This document shows, one piece after another, positions 26,451 to 33,995 of a stretch of DNA of 43,658 nucleotides. The stretch spans positions 1 through 43,658 of the forward strand of contig JANWIJ010000084.1 in NCBI GenBank assembly GCA_025449935.1, read 5' to 3'. The translations under genes and the position numbers were made by a program. The notes beneath the pieces were generated by a model that searched no databases, was not told where the DNA came from, and saw only the letters and a program-made list of their open reading frames with translations. Position 1 is the stretch's first letter, and the number at the start of each line of letters is the position of its first letter. Source of the DNA: Chitinophagaceae bacterium. GTDB taxonomy: Bacteria > Bacteroidota > Bacteroidia > Chitinophagales > Chitinophagaceae.

Positions 26451-27914
26451 TCACTTACCAAGCATCTCAAACATCTCTTTCACTACTTCTTTATCGTCAA
26501 AGTGATTTCTCACTCCTTTTATTTCCTGGTACTTCTCGTGCCCTTTGCCCGCTATCAGCACAATATCTTCGGGTTTTGCAAGGCTCAGGGCCGTCTTTAT
26601 CGCTTCCCTCCTGTCAACGATCGAGATATATTTTCTCCTGGCCGCCGCACCCAGTCCCTCTTCCATATCTTTTATGATCTGCGCGGGGTCCTCACTTCTC
26701 GGGTTATCACTGGTAAAAATCACTTTGTCACTGTACTCGCAGGCGGCGGAGGCCATCACCGGTCTTTTTGTTTTATCCCTGTCCCCGCCGCACCCCACCA
26801 CAGTAATCAGCTGTTCAAATCCCTTCTTTAACTTTTTTATGGTTGCCAGCACATTTAAAAGAGCATCGGGGGTATGCGCATAATCCACTATCGCAATCAC
26901 TTTGTCCTTCGCCGATACCATATAATCAAACCGCCCTTCGGCCCCCGTCAACTCACTCAATGCAGTGAGTACTTCCTGTTTTTCTTCTCCCAGGCAAACA
27001 GCACCACCGTATACCGCCAGGAGATTATAAGCATTGAATTCGCCGATCAACCTGAAGTGCACTTCGGTATCATTTACTGTCATGACCAGCCCGCTCAAAC
27101 TGTTGTCAAGGATCTTTCCTTTAAAGTCCGCCACCGTCTTCAAACTGTAGAAGAACTTCCTGGCATTTGTATTCTGCAGCATCACCTGGCCTCTTTTATC
27201 ATCCGCGTTGCTGATGGCGAATGCCGCAGCTGGTAAGGAATCAAAGAAGGCTTTCTTTACCCGGATATACTCATCAAACGTCTGATGATAATCCAGGTGA
27301 TCATGTGTGATGTTGCTGAAAATACCGCCGGCATATTGCAACCCACTCACCCGGTGCTGGTGAATGGCGTGTGAACTTGTTTCCATGAACACATGTGTAC
27401 ATCCCTCATCAGCCATTTGCCTTAATAAAGCATGAAGGCTGATCGCATCAGGCGTGGTGTGCGTAGCAGGCACTATTTTGCTGCCGATCTGGTTTTCTAC
27501 CGTACTTAGCAATCCACATTTATATCCCAATCTTGTAAAGAGCTTGTATAATAATGTAGCAATGGTTGTCTTGCCGTTTGTTCCTGTTACGCCCACCACT
27601 TTTAACTGCGCAGATGGTCTTCCAAAAAAATTGCCGGCCATAAAGGCCGCCGCTGCCGCACTGTTCTCTACTTCTATATATACAATGCCTTCCTTTTTTT
27701 TGGGGGGCATTATTTCACCAATCACCGCAACCGCGCCGTTACCTATTGCTTTTTCAATGAACTGGTGGCCATCTGCCGTTCCACCCTTTACCGCTATAAA
27801 GACAGCCCCCTCTTTTATCTTTCTCGAATCAATTTGTATATCCCTGGCTTCAATTCCTGTACTGCCTGTCACTGACCTGATACTTACCTTATATAGTATA
27901 TCGCTTAGCAGCAC
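26451..27914 (-). CDS. murE: UDP-MurNAc-tripeptide synthetase MurE (meso-diaminopimelate type)
   Basis: A 487-residue ligase that adds the third stem-peptide residue. It shows GVTGTNGKTTIATLLYKLF (ATP loop), NITHDHLDYHQTFDEY, and IVDYAHTPDALLNVL. The motif Asp403-Asn-Pro-Arg406 in TSDNPRSEDP is the meso-diaminopimelate-selecting signature, so the cell wall is predicted to be DAP-type. The start is GTG at 27914: an in-frame TGA lies just upstream and no ATG is available, and the segment AAAGGA, which overlaps the ftsI stop region, is placed as a ribosome site six bases before it. Confidence 0.97.
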   Translation of the reverse strand: MLLSDILYKVSIRSVTGSTGIEARDIQIDSRKIKEGAVFIAVKGGTADGHQFIEKAIGNGAVAVIGEIMPPKKKEGIVYIEVENSAAAAAFMAGNFFGRPSAQLKVVGVTGTNGKTTIATLLYKLFTRLGYKCGLLSTVENQIGSKIVPATHTTPDAISLHALLRQMADEGCTHVFMETSSHAIHQHRVSGLQYAGGIFSNITHDHLDYHQTFDEYIRVKKAFFDSLPAAAFAISNADDKRGQVMLQNTNARKFFYSLKTVADFKGKILDNSLSGLVMTVNDTEVHFRLIGEFNAYNLLAVYGGAVCLGEEKQEVLTALSELTGAEGRFDYMVSAKDKVIAIVDYAHTPDALLNVLATIKKLKKGFEQLITVVGCGGDRDKTKRPVMASAACEYSDKVIFTSDNPRSEDPAQIIKDMEEGLGAAARRKYISIVDRREAIKTALSLAKPEDIVLIAGKGHEKYQEIKGVRNHFDDKEVVKEMFEMLGK

Positions 27915-27924
27915 CTTTTTTCCT

Positions 27925-30057
27925 TTAACTCAATTCCAGTATTACCGTAATTCCTTTTCCCAGCGTGGTTCCCGGAGCTACTGATTGAGTAACGATCTTC
28001 CCTTTCCCAATTACCCCCACTTTTACGCCCATGTTTTCCAATAAGTAAATCGCATCTTTCAAACCCATACCTTTCACATTGGGCATCACCTGCCGGCGAA
28101 CCATGCTTGTCTTCATGACCGGCTGGTAATCGCGGGTGTAAACACTGGCCCATTTGTTTTGCGCCACCGAATCGGTGTACCGCACATTCATCACCTGGTA
28201 AACATGCCTGATATCATCGGTGTAGCCGGCATAGAAATAAGCAGCACTGTCTTTTACAACCGCGTATTGGGTAGGATTTTTCTTATCGACATACATGGAG
28301 TATAAACGGGTGGCGATCTCTCTGAATACAGGCGCTGCCAGGGTGCCTCCGTAATGCGAAGCAGCATGCGGCCGGGTGCGGATCACTACGATACAGGTAT
28401 ACTGCGGGTTATCTGCCGGAAAATATCCTACAAAACTTGCCTGGTATACTCCATGGTCGTATTTAATCTTCCCGTCAGATACATGCGCGGTACCTGTTTT
28501 ACCCGCAACAGAAAAAGGCAAACCAGCGAATGCTCTTCTCGCGGTTCCCTCGGTAACTACCATTTCCATGGCTTCCCTGGCTGACCTGATCACCGGGGCT
28601 TTACAGATATCTTCTTTGATCACGACCGGTTCAAACCGGCGCGTTACAATGCCATTATGCTGGATATTGCTAACCAGGTATGGTTTCATCATCTTCCCAT
28701 TATTGGCAACGGCATTGTAGAGGGCCAGTGTGTGCAGGGGACTTATGCTTATTCCATAGCCAAAACTCATCCACAACATATTTCCTTCTGCACTTCCCTT
28801 TTGATCCAGGGGAGCCAACATCGGCCGGGGAACATCGGTGAGATCAACGGGCGATTTGACATCCATATAAAAGCGGCGCATATACTCTTTTAGCTCCGCA
28901 GGTTTTTTTGCAAACGCCTTGTAAGCCAGTTTGCTCATCCCAACATTTGAGCTATGCGCAAAACATTCCTGTACGGTCAGCAGGGATTTGGGGGACCTTT
29001 CCGCATCTGTCACCACTTTTTTACCCACCTGCAGGCGCCCGGCACTGCCTACCTCCACCATATCGCCGGCTGACGAAGACCCTTTATCGAGTACCGATAA
29101 AAGCGTAACCAGTTTAATGGTAGAACCCGGCTCGGTAACTTTCAGCGCATAATTATCATCTTCATAATAACTTCCATCCTGCTGGCGACCCAGGTTGGCG
29201 ATCGCTTTGATCTTTCCTGTTTTTGTTTCCATCACGATCGCGGTACCATAGGGACCTTCACACTGCAGCATCATTTTCATCAGGGCTGTTTCGGTAATAT
29301 CCTGGATGTTTACATCGATGGTAGTAATGATATCCCTCCCCTGTACCGGGTCCATCTGTGATCCTTCAATAGGTATTAAACCACCCCCGGCTATTCGCCT
29401 GACCAATCGCTGGCCTTTCTTCCCGCTTAATACAGTATCATAGCTTTTTTCAAGGCCTACATTCTGCTTTTTGATTTTTTTATTGTCCGCGACAAATTCT
29501 CTTGACAACCCAATGGTCCTGTTTGCCAGCAATCCAAAAGGCGTCAGTCTTTTACTGTCGGTTTCTACGATGATCCCGCTTTTATTTCTGCCCAGGTTCA
29601 CCAGCGGGAACTGGCGGAAGGCTTTATATTCTTCGAAACTCAGTTTCTTCCTCAGGGAATAGTACCTGTCACCTTTTCTATAAGCAGCCTTTAATTCCTT
29701 TTTGAATTGTGCGGCGGTTTTATCTTTAAAATAACCGGCCAGCGATGCGGTAAAAGCATCTATGTTTTCGTTGAAGATCTTTCCTTTCTTTTCAACCAGG
29801 CCGTCTGCCTGGAAATCCATATAAATATCAAATGTTGGAATAGAGGCGCTGAGCATTTGGCCGTCTTCGCTGTAAATTGTGCCGCGTTCTGCCTCCAGTG
29901 GCTGAATACGCTGATGAAGACTGTCGCTCATGCTTCGCCAGTAACTTCCCTGGAAACGCTGGATATAGAAGGCCCTCCCGAGTACCAGTAAACTCAGTAC
30001 GATGATACCGAGAAAACTGAGGTAAACCCTCCACAATATGTCACGTTTTACTTCCAA
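27925..30057 (-). CDS. ftsI: Septal penicillin-binding protein FtsI / PBP3 with PASTA domain
   Basis: A 710-residue class B PBP that cross-links septal peptidoglycan as the partner of FtsW. A short cytoplasmic head (EVKRDILWRVYL) and one membrane segment (~13-30) are followed by the pedestal domain and the transpeptidase. The active-site residues are Ser312 and Lys315 in EPGSTIKLV, the SxN triad in AHSSNVGM, and Lys520-Thr-Gly in GKTGTAH. The last ~60 residues (RQVMPNVKGMGLKDAIYLLENMGVKVGV, in part) form one PASTA domain. The start is TTG at 30057: an in-frame TAA lies four codons upstream and the next ATG is beyond the membrane segment. Confidence 0.96.
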   Translation of the reverse strand: MEVKRDILWRVYLSFLGIIVLSLLVLGRAFYIQRFQGSYWRSMSDSLHQRIQPLEAERGTIYSEDGQMLSASIPTFDIYMDFQADGLVEKKGKIFNENIDAFTASLAGYFKDKTAAQFKKELKAAYRKGDRYYSLRKKLSFEEYKAFRQFPLVNLGRNKSGIIVETDSKRLTPFGLLANRTIGLSREFVADNKKIKKQNVGLEKSYDTVLSGKKGQRLVRRIAGGGLIPIEGSQMDPVQGRDIITTIDVNIQDITETALMKMMLQCEGPYGTAIVMETKTGKIKAIANLGRQQDGSYYEDDNYALKVTEPGSTIKLVTLLSVLDKGSSSAGDMVEVGSAGRLQVGKKVVTDAERSPKSLLTVQECFAHSSNVGMSKLAYKAFAKKPAELKEYMRRFYMDVKSPVDLTDVPRPMLAPLDQKGSAEGNMLWMSFGYGISISPLHTLALYNAVANNGKMMKPYLVSNIQHNGIVTRRFEPVVIKEDICKAPVIRSAREAMEMVVTEGTARRAFAGLPFSVAGKTGTAHVSDGKIKYDHGVYQASFVGYFPADNPQYTCIVVIRTRPHAASHYGGTLAAPVFREIATRLYSMYVDKKNPTQYAVVKDSAAYFYAGYTDDIRHVYQVMNVRYTDSVAQNKWASVYTRDYQPVMKTSMVRRQVMPNVKGMGLKDAIYLLENMGVKVGVIGKGKIVTQSVAPGTTLGKGITVILELS

Positions 30058-30145
30058 TGTGCCCTTTTACCCGTCCTGGTTTACCAGGGGCGGAACTGTT
30101 AAGTAGTTGTTGTGTTCTTCGTTGTTCTTTCTTGTTCCTTTTTGT

Positions 30146-30505
30146 CTAATTCGAGGCAATGCTGTCTTTTAACACAATGGGTGACGCCACCAATTCTTTA
30201 AGCCCCATCGGTTCAACCGCCTTTACCATTTCGCTTTGCTTGCTCCGGAATATTACTTCTCCCTTTATGCTGATGTACTCGTATTGTAATTCTTTAACTT
30301 CCCTGGCGGTCCGGTTAATGTTACGGATCGTTTTGTCGGCATAATGACCGTTGTAGATATACAATACCGCCAGCAGTGCGAGGAACAAAAAGAACGGAAC
30401 CTGCTTAACGATCGACTGATAATTCAGCAACCGTTTCCAACCTGCCTGTACGGCCGACAGGTTCAGTTTCAGATTCCGTTCTTTTGGATTTTGTTGTTCC
30501 TCCAT
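30146..30505 (-). CDS. ftsL: FtsL-like divisome protein
   Basis: A 119-residue bitopic membrane protein. A basic cytoplasmic head of ~37 residues is followed by one membrane segment (VPFFLFLALLAVLYIYNG, ~36-53) and a short coiled-coil-like extracytoplasmic helix (IRNINRTAREVKELQYEYISIKGEVIF), then a small tail. This topology and the position between rsmH and ftsI are those of FtsL, which links FtsQ and the FtsW-FtsI pair. Sequence alone is weak for this family, so the call leans on context. Confidence 0.85.
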   Translation of the reverse strand: MEEQQNPKERNLKLNLSAVQAGWKRLLNYQSIVKQVPFFLFLALLAVLYIYNGHYADKTIRNINRTAREVKELQYEYISIKGEVIFRSKQSEMVKAVEPMGLKELVASPIVLKDSIASN

Positions 30506-30641
30506 AATGAGTTATTAGCCCGTTAGTTTGGTTTTTCATTCCGGTTCATCCCCGGGGGTTGATTTCAAAGGATATAGACTTCCCAAATTTTTATACCCTG
30601 GTATATATATAATATGAATAAGAGCTTTGTTGTAACGGTTT

Positions 30642-31556
30642 TTAAACCATCATCAGTTTCTCCGCGACTCTCAGCTTTGCACTACCCGATCTCGGGTTCT
30701 GTTTTATTTCCTCGTCCGTTGGCAGCACCGGCTTTTTCGTGATCACGTTGAATTGGTTTACCGGTTCGGTATTGATAAACGGGTTCTCTTCCGGTTCATC
30801 AAATGAACCACGGCGGAAAAAATTATTCACCAATCTATCCTCAAGGGAATGAAACGTAATGATGGCCACTCTGCCTCCAGGCTTTAATAAGGATGGGACT
30901 TGCTGCAGCATTTCTTTCAATGCGCCTAATTCATCGTTCACTTCAATTCGTAAAGCCTGGAAAACCTGGGCGAAGTACTTGTTCGGGTTTCCTTTCACTA
31001 TTTCCCGGAGTGCATTCTTAAATCCGTCAATCGTTTTAAGTGAAGCAGTACTGCGAACCCCGACAATGGTTTTTGCCAATGTCCTGGCGTTGGTTACCTC
31101 ACCATACTGTTCAAATAGTTTGTGCAATCGTGGTTCAGGGTAGGTATTCACCACTTCAAAAGCTGTGAGGCTCTGGCGTTGATCCATCCGCATATCCAGT
31201 TCTGCATTGAACCGGGTAGAAAAACCTCTTCCCGCCTCGTCAAACTGGTGACTGCTTACCCCGAGGTCAGCCATGATGCCGTCAACCGCATTAATGTGGT
31301 GCAGGCGAAGAAACCGTTGCAGGTGACGAAAGTTTTGCTGAACAAAAATTATTCTTTCATCCTCCGGCAGGTTTCTCTTTGCATCCCCATCCTGGTCAAA
31401 TGCCACCAGCTTTCCCGCTGCACCCAGTTTCTGAAGAATGGCTTTGGAATGCCCGCCGCCACCAAAAGTGCAATCCACATAAACACCCCCGGGTTGGATA
31501 TTCAGGCCTTCCATCACTTCATTGAGCAGAACGGGTATGTGATACTGCTGCTGCAC
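30642..31556 (-). CDS. rsmH: 16S rRNA m4C1402 methyltransferase RsmH (MraW)
   Basis: A 304-residue SAM-dependent enzyme that methylates N4 of C1402 in the 16S rRNA decoding centre. It shows the opening block YHIPVLLNEVMEGL, the SAM loop YVDCTFGGGGHSKAIL, ADLGVSSHQFDEAGRGFS and RVAIITFHSLEDRLV, all family hallmarks. The start is GTG nine bases after the mraZ stop codon, since an in-frame TAA lies four codons upstream with no ATG between. This gene is a constant member of the dcw cluster. Confidence 0.96.
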   Translation of the reverse strand: MQQQYHIPVLLNEVMEGLNIQPGGVYVDCTFGGGGHSKAILQKLGAAGKLVAFDQDGDAKRNLPEDERIIFVQQNFRHLQRFLRLHHINAVDGIMADLGVSSHQFDEAGRGFSTRFNAELDMRMDQRQSLTAFEVVNTYPEPRLHKLFEQYGEVTNARTLAKTIVGVRSTASLKTIDGFKNALREIVKGNPNKYFAQVFQALRIEVNDELGALKEMLQQVPSLLKPGGRVAIITFHSLEDRLVNNFFRRGSFDEPEENPFINTEPVNQFNVITKKPVLPTDEEIKQNPRSGSAKLRVAEKLMMV

Positions 31557-31565
31557 AAATGGTAA

Positions 31566-32024
31566 TTATTCCTGTTTTCCTCCCCCGAGCACATCCTTTC
31601 CAAGCTCACTTAATGCATCCGAAGAAATTGAATCAAAGAACTGTTTGTACTTATTACTATCCCAGATTTCTATTTTATCTCCTGTTGCCATCAGCACAAT
31701 GTCTTTTTGCAATTCCGCGTATGCCTTCAGGCTTGGCGGCAACAGTATCCTTCCGGCTGTATCAGGTTCCACGTAGGTGGCCCCGTTCAGGAAGGCCCGC
31801 CTGAATTCCCGCTGTTTGGGATCAAACTCATTCAGACCGGTAATTTTTGCAAAGAGCGGCTCCCAGGTCCTCATGGGATAGAGAGCTAAACATTTCTCAA
31901 ATCCCCTGTTAACAACAAAGCGACCGGTTTCCTCTTCCGGCAATTGCTTTTTGAACCCCGCCGGGAGGAGGAACCGCCCCTTGGCGTCCAAAGTAGCCTC
32001 GAATTCTCCGAGAAAGCCTGTCAT
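31566..32024 (-). CDS. mraZ: Transcriptional regulator MraZ
   Basis: A 152-residue DNA-binding protein made of two SpoVT/AbrB-like halves, each with the DxxGRxxLP motif: DAKGRFLLPAGF near residues 12-23 and DTAGRILLPPSL near 88-99. MraZ forms ring oligomers and binds short direct repeats in front of its own gene, controlling the dcw cluster. It is the first gene of the cluster here. Three 10-bp-spaced GTG repeats overlapping its promoter are the likely autoregulatory site. Confidence 0.97.
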   Translation of the reverse strand: MTGFLGEFEATLDAKGRFLLPAGFKKQLPEEETGRFVVNRGFEKCLALYPMRTWEPLFAKITGLNEFDPKQREFRRAFLNGATYVEPDTAGRILLPPSLKAYAELQKDIVLMATGDKIEIWDSNKYKQFFDSISSDALSELGKDVLGGGKQE

Positions 32025-32057
32025 TATCAGTGAATTGGATCAATTTTGAATTAATTG

Positions 32058-32084
32058 ACACAAAATAACACTTTTTACCACTTA
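32058..32084 (-). promoter_or_regulatory. Probable MraZ operator (three 10-bp-spaced repeats)
   Basis: Read on the minus strand: TAAGTGG-N3-AAAGTGT-N3-TTTGTGT, with GTG cores at exactly 10-bp steps (32081, 32071, 32061). MraZ proteins are known to bind tandem repeats of this period; an AAAGTG(T/G)-N3 pattern is described for Mycoplasma. A weaker fourth unit (ATTTGGT, 32094-32088) lies in phase. The array covers the -7 element, so binding should repress transcription. Confidence 0.7.
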
Positions 32085-32093
32085 ACAACCAAA
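32061..32093 (-). promoter_or_regulatory. Promoter of the dcw operon (upstream of mraZ)
   Basis: On the minus strand TTTG (32093-32090), a 21-base spacer and TTATTTTG (32068-32061) fit the Bacteroidota consensus TTTG-N19-21-TAnnTTTG with one mismatch. Transcription would begin near 32054, leaving a leader of about 30 bases before the mraZ ATG. Confidence 0.55.
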
Positions 32094-32131
32094 TTTTTTA
32101 ATATTTAATTTTTCCCCATTATTTTATTAAC

Positions 32132-32158
32132 TGAAACCCATACCAGCAAAGGGTTTCA
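32132..32158. repeat. Inverted repeat upstream of mraZ
   Basis: A perfect 8-bp dyad TGAAACCC / GGGTTTCA with an 11-base centre lies 39 bases upstream of the -33 element, in the 273-base divergent gap between mraZ and the DUF3052 gene. There is no T-tract. It may be a regulator site; nothing further can be said. Confidence 0.35.
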
Positions 32159-32297
32159 TGATATTCTATTAATCTTTTGTCTGAAAATCGCTGTATTGGC
32201 TGTGAATAGCGGTGGATAACCTGTTAATTACCTATAAAACCTAGGGAAGCAGACGTAAAAAGGAAGCATTTACTTCGTACCACATTCGACTCATTCA

Positions 32298-32708
32298 ATG
32301 TCGCCCGCAGGATATTCAGCATCTCCGCTTATCAGTAAACTCGGCATAAAGCCCACGATGAAAATTTTATTGATCAATCAACCGGGTGATTATTATGACT
32401 TGCTGCAAACAAACATCAGGGACCAGTTGTGCAAAAGAAATGAACAGCCTGACCTGTTGCATTTATTTGTAAAGAATGTAAAAGAGTTGGAGACAGGCAT
32501 GAAGAAATTAAAACCCTTTTGGGAAAAAAATACTGCCCTTACTATTTGGGTTTCCTGGTATAAGAAGTCCGCAAAGATTGATACAGACGTCACCGAAAAC
32601 GTGATCCGTAATTATGCGTTGAAAAATGACCTGGTGGATGTCAAAGTTTGTGCAGTGAGTGATGCGTGGAGTGGATTGAAATTAGTTGTCCCGGTTAGCA
32701 AACGATAG
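32298..32708 (+). CDS. DUF3052 family protein
   Basis: A 136-residue cytoplasmic protein. The N-terminus SPAGYSASPLISKLGIKP and the C-terminal TDVTENVIRNYALKNDLVDVKVCAVSDAWSGLKLV are the two blocks I associate with DUF3052. The first block supports the ATG at 32298 over the internal ATG at 32358. The function is unknown. It is transcribed away from the dcw cluster, and queA follows 39 bases downstream on the same strand. Confidence 0.82.
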   Translation: MSPAGYSASPLISKLGIKPTMKILLINQPGDYYDLLQTNIRDQLCKRNEQPDLLHLFVKNVKELETGMKKLKPFWEKNTALTIWVSWYKKSAKIDTDVTENVIRNYALKNDLVDVKVCAVSDAWSGLKLVVPVSKR

Positions 32709-32727
32709 TATTTTTACAAAAAGCCAA

Positions 32728-32746
32728 ATACAACAGTTCGTTGTAT
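32728..32746 (+). promoter_or_regulatory. Inverted repeat at the queA start
   Basis: ATACAAC-AGTTC-GTTGTAT, a perfect 7-bp dyad, ends one base before the queA ATG at 32748. In RNA it would fold the place where a ribosome binds; in DNA it could be an operator. No known riboswitch pattern (such as preQ1) is evident. Confidence 0.35.
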
Positions 32747-32747
32747 C

Positions 32748-33989
32748 ATGACAGATCCGCGAAACATAAACATCCTCGACTACACGTATTCGCTGCCGGC
32801 AGAAAGAATTGCCAGTTACCCGGCACAAGAAAGAGATGCTTCGAAACTGCTTATTTACCGGGACGGTAACATTGCCGAAGATATTTACAAAAATATGGCA
32901 GGGCACCTTCCGGCCAATTCCTTACTCGTGTTCAATAATACCCGGGTAATTGAAGCCAGGTTATTATTTCAAAAACCAACCGGTGGTATCATTGAAATAT
33001 TCTGCCTGGAGCCGCATGAACAATATGCTGACCTCACTTTGGCCATGTTGCAGCAACAGAAAGGGCTGTGGAAATGCCTTGTGGGGGGCGCTTCCAAATG
33101 GAAGACCGGGCAGGTCCTGGAAAAAAAAATGCAGCAAGAAGGAAAAGAGATCGTTGTCTTCGCAAAATATGTTGAGAAAAGACAGGATGCTTTTATCATC
33201 GAACTATCCTGGACTCCGGCAACCCTGAGTTTTGCTGAACTATTACACCATGCCGGTGCTATTCCTTTACCGCCTTATATTAAAAGAATACCGGAGCTGT
33301 CCGATGCGGAAAGATACCAGACAGTTTATGCAAAAACTGGTGGATCCGTGGCTGCCCCTACCGCGGGTTTACATTTTACACCGCGTGTTTTCCGGGCGCT
33401 TAAAGAAAAAAATATTCAAACTGATTTTGTGACCCTGCATGTTGGCGCAGGAACTTTTAAGCCGGTAAAGGCCGGGAGCATGCGGGAACATGAGATGCAT
33501 GCAGAATGGATCGATGTATCCAGGAAGACGGTGGAGAATATCCTGGATAACCCCGGCCATGCTATCATGGCTGTTGGCACCACTTCGCTGCGAACCATAG
33601 AAAGTTTATATTGGCTGGGCGTGAAACAGGCAATAGCCGGTGGCACCAGGCAGGAAGAACTGCTCCAGTGGGAGGCTTATGAATTGAGTAAAAAAAATAT
33701 CCCGGTAAAAGAAGCGCTGGAGTCACTGCTGGATTGGATGAATAAAAATCAACTGGAAAGATTAGTAACAAAAACTCAAATACTCATTGCCCCCGGTTAT
33801 TCATTTAAGATTGTAAAGGGCTTGATTACTAACTTCCATCAACCACAATCCACCTTACTGTTATTGGTGGCCGCCCTGGTTGGTAATAACTGGAGAAAAA
33901 TTTATGCTCATGCACTGGATCATGATTTTCGATTTCTGAGTTATGGCGATGGATGCCTGTTGTGGAGAGATCCAAACCCTGCCCGGTAA
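32748..33989 (+). CDS. queA: tRNA preQ1(34) S-adenosylmethionine ribosyltransferase-isomerase QueA
   Basis: A 413-residue enzyme that transfers and isomerises the ribosyl part of SAM onto preQ1 at tRNA position 34, giving epoxyqueuosine. The family blocks are clear: LDYTYSLPAERIASYPAQERDASKLL, NSLLVFNNTRVIEARL, YAKTGGSVAAPTAGLHFTP, TLHVGAGTFKPVK and GLITNFHQPQSTLLLLVAAL. It is longer than E. coli QueA (356) because of expanded internal segments. No other queuosine gene lies nearby. It converges with the sensor kinase gene, six bases from its stop codon. Confidence 0.96.
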   Translation: MTDPRNINILDYTYSLPAERIASYPAQERDASKLLIYRDGNIAEDIYKNMAGHLPANSLLVFNNTRVIEARLLFQKPTGGIIEIFCLEPHEQYADLTLAMLQQQKGLWKCLVGGASKWKTGQVLEKKMQQEGKEIVVFAKYVEKRQDAFIIELSWTPATLSFAELLHHAGAIPLPPYIKRIPELSDAERYQTVYAKTGGSVAAPTAGLHFTPRVFRALKEKNIQTDFVTLHVGAGTFKPVKAGSMREHEMHAEWIDVSRKTVENILDNPGHAIMAVGTTSLRTIESLYWLGVKQAIAGGTRQEELLQWEAYELSKKNIPVKEALESLLDWMNKNQLERLVTKTQILIAPGYSFKIVKGLITNFHQPQSTLLLLVAALVGNNWRKIYAHALDHDFRFLSYGDGCLLWRDPNPAR

Positions 33990-33995
33990 TCCTTA

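Noticed and set aside
30058-30145. A missing piece of ftsI or an extra small gene between ftsL and ftsI
   Set aside because: An in-frame TAA lies four codons before the TTG, and the gap is an A-rich leader with AAC repeats and no plausible open frame.
32205-32222. A possible DnaA box (GGTGGATAA, one mismatch to TGTGGATAA) and hence an origin upstream of mraZ
   Set aside because: Only one good box and one poor neighbour are present, with no cluster, no AT-rich unwinding array and no dnaA or dnaN gene nearby.
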